9,211 nucleotides of DNA from an uncultured Prevotella sp. (lineage in GTDB: Bacteria; Bacteroidota; Bacteroidia; Bacteroidales; Bacteroidaceae), in the NCBI GenBank assembly GCA_900765465.1, contig CAAFRM010000102.1:1-9211 (forward strand), read 5' to 3'. The notes beneath the pieces are model-generated. The model searched no databases. It was not told where the DNA came from and worked only from the letters and a program-made list of their open reading frames with translations. Made by a program: the position numbers and the translations under genes. Numbering within the stretch: the first letter of the stretch is position 1; every line of letters begins with the position of its first letter. This document shows positions 5,960-9,211 of this stretch, piece by piece.

Positions 5960-6928
5960 TCATTGCTGTTCCAGCAGATAATCCACCGTTTCCATTTCCA
6001 GCGATGCCTTGCTTACCGAACGAGGCACACTACGCAGCTGCAGGGTACACTTATCTGAAGGATTGGCAGCGATTTCATTATAATCCACTACCACCGTAAA
6101 CTGGCTAGGCTTGATGGTTCTGAAGAGACTAGCTCCGATGGTGAACTTCACCGACACCTTGGATGGGAAAGTTCTGAGCACCTTATCGGGCGGCATATTG
6201 ATAGCCGTAATCGGAACATCCACCATTTCCTCGGTCAGGACATCCGGATACACAGCCAGTCGAACCATATCAGGCATTACCTTCACGCCTCGAATCTTCT
6301 TGATGCGCACATTTTCCCGGATGGTATCCTGGAGATTGCGGTAATAGAAAGGTACGATCTCTACAGCCTTGACCTCATCGAGCTGTCGCTTGTTGGCATA
6401 TACGGTAACCATAGAAGGGAAAAACTCGGTATGCGCCAGATAATAGCTCTTGCTGGTCGTAATCTTTCCCCTGAACACCACCGGCACCTTCTTGGAAGCA
6501 CCATAGGTGAAGTAGAAATCAAACTTGCCCGGCTTTACCTGCAGGAGTTTGCTCGAACCATAGAGCTGCGAGAGAATCTGCTTCTGGACATCAGCTACCG
6601 GAATCACACCCTGTCCCTCTGTTTCATCTGCATAGTTGTTAAACTTGAAATTAAGCGGACGGAAAGCATAGGTTATCAGAGTGAATCCCTTATCACGCAC
6701 CGTAATACGCACAGTATCAGGCAAATCTCCTGTTATCACCGCATTACGTGGTGTTCCCACCAGGCGCATAGGAATCTTATATTCCCTCTCCATGGTCTCA
6801 TTGAGCGTCATCATCAACCAGAAGGCGCCACTGAGAGCGAGAAAGAATAAAAAAATCAGAAACTCCTTATTCAGGCCACTGAACAGGAAGTTTCTGACAG
6901 CCTTCAATATATTCCGAATACTATGCAT
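5960..6928 (-). CDS. YbbR-like domain protein, membrane anchored
   Basis: A 322-residue protein with one N-terminal membrane helix at about residues 22-42 (KEFLIFLFFLALSGAFWLMM) and a long, mostly beta, extracytoplasmic part. Repeated stretches of the form P-V-x-G/T plus DTVRITVRDKG and DEVKAVEIVPF resemble YbbR repeats, the domain of CdaR-type regulators of diadenylate cyclase in Firmicutes. No cdaA gene lies beside it here, so a link to c-di-AMP is not supported by context. In Bacteroidota this type sits between yajC and coaE, as here. ATG at 6926-6928 lies 18 nt beyond the yajC stop and the end is 33 nt from coaE, so the genes are surely co-transcribed. The molecular role is unknown. Confidence 0.85.
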   Translation of the reverse strand: MHSIRNILKAVRNFLFSGLNKEFLIFLFFLALSGAFWLMMTLNETMEREYKIPMRLVGTPRNAVITGDLPDTVRITVRDKGFTLITYAFRPLNFKFNNYADETEGQGVIPVADVQKQILSQLYGSSKLLQVKPGKFDFYFTYGASKKVPVVFRGKITTSKSYYLAHTEFFPSMVTVYANKRQLDEVKAVEIVPFYYRNLQDTIRENVRIKKIRGVKVMPDMVRLAVYPDVLTEEMVDVPITAINMPPDKVLRTFPSKVSVKFTIGASLFRTIKPSQFTVVVDYNEIAANPSDKCTLQLRSVPRSVSKASLEMETVDYLLEQQ

Positions 6929-6946
6929 CAGAATTCTATGAATAGA

Positions 6947-7264
6947 CTACTGTGCGTTAGGAGTCTGGCTAGCTGCGTCTGCGAAAACGTAACCCTTAGC
7001 TACAGTGATGACAACACCGCGTGCAATCTCTACATCTACCGTATTAGCCTGGAGATCTACACGCTTAACAGTGCCATACACACCACCGCCAGTAACCACC
7101 TTTGTACCTTCTGCCAAAGAATTCTGGAACTTACGTATCTCTTTCTGCTTCTTCTGCTGAGGACGAATCATGAAGAACCACATGATAGCGAAGATAGCTA
7201 CCATCATAATGAGGAAACTCATACTGCTACCACCAGCAGCAGCCTGCAATACTAAATTTGTCAT
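6947..7264 (-). CDS. yajC: Sec translocase accessory subunit YajC
   Basis: A 105-residue single-span inner-membrane protein. The helix is at about 15-33 (MSFLIMMVAIFAIMWFFMI), followed directly by the family signature RPQQKKQKE at 34-42. The cytoplasmic beta domain (GTKVVTGGGVYGTVKRVD, then VDVEIARGVVITVAKGYV) is typical. YajC associates with SecDF and SecYEG and modestly aids protein export. An alanine/glycine-rich segment precedes the helix. Length is normal. Start ATG is 7262-7264. It lies 111 nt after nusB, the widest gap in the cluster, and that gap contains the palindrome at 7331-7362, so yajC may be separately controlled. Confidence 0.95.
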   Translation of the reverse strand: MTNLVLQAAAGGSSMSFLIMMVAIFAIMWFFMIRPQQKKQKEIRKFQNSLAEGTKVVTGGGVYGTVKRVDLQANTVDVEIARGVVITVAKGYVFADAASQTPNAQ

Positions 7265-7308
7265 GTCTTTATTCTAATTGATTAATGTTGTTTATTCTTG
7301 AATATCAC

Positions 7309-7336
7309 TATATATGATCGAAAGTATTCATATATA
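7309..7336. repeat. Second inverted repeat overlapping the palindrome
   Basis: TATATATGA (7309-7317) and TCATATATA (7328-7336) form a 9-bp inverted repeat with a 10-nt spacer. Its right arm shares 7331-7336 with the left arm of the 32-bp palindrome. In the transcript the two hairpins cannot both form completely. The pairing is all A/T except one G-C pair, so it is much weaker than the palindrome. Confidence 0.45.
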
Positions 7337-7362
7337 TAATGTACGCGCGTACATTATATATA
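7331..7362. repeat. Perfect 32-bp palindrome between nusB and yajC
   Basis: Every base from 7331 to 7362 pairs symmetrically about the centre GTACGC|GCGTAC, with TATATATAAT and ATTATATATA arms. Outside it, GAAAGT (7320-7325) and ACTTTC (7364-7369) extend the structure after a short mismatch. As minus-strand RNA it folds into a 14-bp stem with a GCGC tetraloop, starting 13 nt after the nusB stop codon. No U run follows, so it is not a standard intrinsic terminator; an mRNA-end protecting or processing hairpin, or a protein site, is possible. Confidence 0.85.
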
Positions 7363-7375
7363 CACTTTCTATACA

Positions 7376-8383
7376 TTAGCCTTCCTTATGTCCATGAGGT
7401 CCATGAGGTCCATGATGACCACCCTTGCGCTCAGGCAACTCCTTCTGGATCAAGCCACGAGAGATGAGGAAGCGGGCGATGGTATCGAGCATGCCGTTTA
7501 CATAGCCACCACTGCGAGGAGTACTATAGAGCTTGGCAAGATCTACATACTCATTGATGGTAACGGTAGCAGGAATGCCAGGGAAAGTCATCAGCTCGGC
7601 AATGGCAATCTGCATGACTACTACATCCATATAAGCCAGGCGGTTGAAATCCCAGTTGCGGCAAGCATCACCGATATAGTGCTGATAAGCATCGCAGTTG
7701 AGCAATGTAGCACGGAAGAGCTTGCGGGCAAAGTCGCGGTCCTCTTCATCCTTATATTCCGGAAGCAATTCCTGATCAGCCTTGCTGGTTGGCTCGAAGC
7801 GCTTGATGGTCTTCAGCACGAAGGTATCGATGATATCCTTGTCATCATTCCAGTAGAGGCTTTTCTCCTCGAGCAAAGCATCGAGATCATCATTGTTCTG
7901 AATGAAGGTCTTGTAAGCACGGCGCCAGAACTCGCGGTCGTATGCATAATCGGTAAGTTCCTCCTCATGATCCTTGGTCATGGAACCGTCAATATAGCTG
8001 GCATAGAGATCGCTGGAGACGATGGCAGTATAAATCTTGCGCACTGTTTCGATATCCTCTTCCCAAGAAGACTTCTTCACATCAGCCCAGTCGGCGAGCA
8101 TCTTGTTCTCTTCCAACTGCACGGCAAATCTATTGTATGCGAATCTTGAAGAAGGCTCAGGAGCACCCTCACGCTGAGCACGAGCCACCTCTACCTCATA
8201 GCGCTTCTGTGCCTCCTGGGTAAGAGCTACAATGAGTTGCAACATATAGTTGTACAAGTCATACGACTTAGAAAGAGCAAACAACAGCTCCTTTTCAGCA
8301 TTATCAATATTATGATTGCTGTTCTGATAGTATGCGTAGGTTAACTGCACAATCTTACGTCTTATCAAATCCCTATTAATCAT
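7376..8383 (-). CDS. nusB: Transcription antitermination factor NusB, long Bacteroidota form
   Basis: A 335-residue cytoplasmic protein, far longer than the roughly 140 residues of E. coli NusB. The NusB fold is at about 205-315, with RDFARKLFRATLL, then LMTFPGIPATVTINEYVDLA and YSTPRSGGYVNGMLDTIAR, matching the INExxxLAK and FVNGxLD signatures. NusB pairs with NusE (S10) on boxA RNA to keep RNA polymerase elongating through rRNA operons. The first 200 residues are helical and charged, starting with INRDLIRRKIVQLTYAYYQN, which itself looks like the arginine-rich first helix of NusB; an extra helical region is then inserted before the core. The C terminus is an unusual histidine-rich tail, GGHHGPHGPHGHKEG. 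It heads the cluster, from the promoter at 8431-8462. Confidence 0.92.
   Translation of the reverse strand: MINRDLIRRKIVQLTYAYYQNSNHNIDNAEKELLFALSKSYDLYNYMLQLIVALTQEAQKRYEVEVARAQREGAPEPSSRFAYNRFAVQLEENKMLADWADVKKSSWEEDIETVRKIYTAIVSSDLYASYIDGSMTKDHEEELTDYAYDREFWRRAYKTFIQNNDDLDALLEEKSLYWNDDKDIIDTFVLKTIKRFEPTSKADQELLPEYKDEEDRDFARKLFRATLLNCDAYQHYIGDACRNWDFNRLAYMDVVVMQIAIAELMTFPGIPATVTINEYVDLAKLYSTPRSGGYVNGMLDTIARFLISRGLIQKELPERKGGHHGPHGPHGHKEG
7391..7417. repeat. 9-nt tandem repeat coding the NusB tail
   Basis: TCCATGAGG at 7391-7399 and 7400-7408 is followed by TCCATGATG at 7409-7417, three units in total. On the minus strand they encode the HGP repeats of the NusB C-terminal tail. Copy-number change would be in frame and would only lengthen or shorten the tail by three residues per unit. 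Confidence 0.7.
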
Positions 8384-8430
8384 TCTCTAATAATTTAAAA
8401 GATTTATTTATATAATTACCTAAAACAGTG

Positions 8431-8462
8431 CAAATTTACATATTTAATATATAATATGCAAG
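8431..8462 (-). promoter_or_regulatory. nusB promoter
   Basis: On the minus strand, CTTG (8462-8459) is followed after 20 nt by TAAATTTG (8438-8431) and then CAC, a good Bacteroidota promoter with a perfect TAnnTTTG -7 box. The start would be near 8424, giving a leader of about 40 nt. It should drive the whole nusB to DUF5606 cluster. Confidence 0.7.
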
Positions 8463-8550
8463 AAAAGGGGCAATAATTTCTATTTTTTTAAGGTTAGGAG
8501 ATGAGTTTTAGATATTTAACGGGCATTTTGGAGAAAATATCGCCCAGAAA

Positions 8551-8582
8551 TTTGCATATTCCAAATAAAAGTAGTAATTTTG
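8551..8582 (+). promoter_or_regulatory. rplY promoter
   Basis: TTTG at 8551-8554 and TAATTTTG at 8575-8582 are spaced by 20 nt and followed by CAC, a perfect Bacteroidota promoter, in keeping with strong expression of a ribosomal protein gene. The expected start is near 8587-8590, about 105 nt before the ATG. Confidence 0.8.
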
Positions 8583-8601
8583 CACCCGCTTTACGAGAAA
8601 C

Positions 8602-8648
8602 ACTCGCGAGGCATGCTTCAAACAAAGCTAATCCGTGTGATGGCGAGT
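8602..8648 (+). promoter_or_regulatory. Possible structured leader of rplY
   Basis: Within the rplY 5' leader, ACTCGC (8602-8607) can pair with GCGAGT (8643-8648), closing a 35-nt internal region that is G/C-richer than the flanks. A long A/T-rich single-stranded stretch follows to the ATG at 8694. Ribosomal protein genes often carry such leaders as targets for feedback by their own product. This is inference from one 6-bp helix; no known leader family is recognised. Confidence 0.3.
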
Positions 8649-8693
8649 TAAGGCAAAATTATTTTTTTAACAACTTAATTTAGAGTAACACAA

Positions 8694-9211
8694 ATGAAAG
8701 AGATTAATGTAACAGGTCAGAAGCGTACAGACCTTGGCAAGAAAGCTTCTAAGTCATTGCGTAAGGAAGGTTTCATCCCATGTAACCTTTATGGTGAGAA
8801 GAAGGATGCAAACGGTGCTCCTGAGGCTATGTCATTCGCAGTTCCATTCACTGAGTTGCGTAAGATCATCTACACTCCTCATGTATATGTAATCAACCTC
8901 ATCATCGACGGTGAGAGCCACACAGCTATCATGAAGGAGATCCAGTTCCACCCAACAACAGATGCTCCTCTGCACGTTGACTTCTACGAGGTGAACGATC
9001 AGAAGCCTATCACTATCGGTATCCCAGTTAAGTTGGTAGGTCTTGCACAGGGTGTACGTGATGGTGGTCGTATGAACCTCTCTATCCGTAAGATCAACGT
9101 TACAGCTCCTTACCAGGTTATTCCTGAGCACCTCGATATCGACGTTACAGAGTTGAAGATTGGTAAGAGCATCAAGGTAGGTGACCTCTCATTCGAGGGT
9201 CTCGAGTTGGC
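8694..9211 (+). CDS. rplY: 50S ribosomal protein bL25, CTC/TL5 type (5' part)
   Basis: The first 172 codons of a ribosomal protein that binds 5S rRNA in the large subunit; the end lies past the right edge. The protein opens MKEINVTGQKRTDLGKKASK, then SLRKEGFIPCNLYGEK, the standard L25 N terminus. KEIQFHPTTDAPLHVDFYEV is the L25 domain-end signature. The region after about residue 95 (ITIGIPVKLVGLAQGVRDGG, then LDIDVTELKIGKSIKVGDLS) is the beta-rich CTC C-terminal domain, so this is the two-domain form, usually around 200 residues. The ATG at 8694 lies downstream of an A/T-rich stretch without a Shine-Dalgarno, normal for this phylum. Codon choice is strongly biased (CGT for Arg, AAG for Lys, GTT for Val), as expected for high expression. 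Confidence 0.95.
   Translation, partial: MKEINVTGQKRTDLGKKASKSLRKEGFIPCNLYGEKKDANGAPEAMSFAVPFTELRKIIYTPHVYVINLIIDGESHTAIMKEIQFHPTTDAPLHVDFYEVNDQKPITIGIPVKLVGLAQGVRDGGRMNLSIRKINVTAPYQVIPEHLDIDVTELKIGKSIKVGDLSFEGLEL

Larger units (their letters stand above)
8384..8693. other. Divergent nusB-rplY intergenic region, 310 nt
   Basis: Holds the nusB promoter (minus), the rplY promoter (plus) and the rplY leader. Between the two promoters a bulged hairpin, GGGC-ATTTT with AAAAT-ATC-GCCC at 8521-8545, sits just upstream of the rplY -33 box; its role is unclear. I see no small gene here: the 60-codon plus-strand frame at 8501-8683 is crossed by the rplY promoter and has no recognisable product. Confidence 0.7.

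Noticed and set aside
7388..8149. 253-codon plus-strand reading frame opposite nusB
   Set aside because: It is contained in nusB, which has clear family motifs. The opposite frame has no promoter or family signature.
8521..8545. Bulged GGGC hairpin as a terminator
   Set aside because: It lies between two divergent promoters with no gene ending near it, and its stem is interrupted by a 3-nt bulge.
8501..8683. 60-codon plus-strand frame before rplY
   Set aside because: The rplY promoter boxes and its leader lie inside this frame, so most of it is upstream of the transcript start. No family resemblance is seen.

Overview
The window looks like chromosomal DNA from a Bacteroidota gut or oral anaerobe, most like Prevotella/Segatella. 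The support is: five readable promoters of the Bacteroidota type (TTTG or TTG, about 20 nt, then TAnnTTTG); an oversized NusB; the gene order nusB-yajC-ybbR-coaE-DUF5606; and a K+-dependent, Na+-type membrane pyrophosphatase. Species assignment is inference from overall familiarity, not from a search.

Left part (1-1021): the 5' end of a minus-strand P-loop ATPase of the archaeal-ATPase/DUF234 type runs off the left edge. Its upstream region carries two near-identical 29-bp repeats and an 11-bp inverted repeat at the predicted promoter. Beyond this is a gene-poor stretch with a possible decayed zinc-ribbon ORF and a four-unit array of CCTTAAGG palindromes spaced exactly 22 bp apart. This is the most accessory-looking part of the window.

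Middle (1022-4840): hppA (minus), an ion-pumping pyrophosphatase with the Na+-pump glutamate signature, is divergent from a NorM-like MATE efflux transporter (plus). Each has its own good promoter in the 229-nt gap, and the MATE promoter contains a perfect 7-7-7 inverted repeat that could be an operator. HppA would build a sodium gradient and the MATE protein could spend it. A perfect 17-bp bidirectional terminator (4804-4840) separates this pair from the next unit.

Right part (4866-8383, minus): a housekeeping cluster read as nusB, yajC, a YbbR-like protein gene, coaE and a DUF5606 gene. It joins transcription antitermination, Sec accessory, envelope and coenzyme A functions. Between nusB and yajC lies a perfect 32-bp palindrome that overlaps a second, competing inverted repeat. 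Divergent from nusB, rplY (ribosomal protein bL25, CTC type) starts from a strong promoter with a leader of about 105 nt and runs off the right edge.

Most of the window is ordinary core genome. The unexplained signals are the non-coding elements: the 22-bp palindrome array, the duplicated operator before the ATPase gene, the MATE promoter dyad, the nusB-yajC palindrome and the rplY leader. I did not find a clear new multi-gene system.
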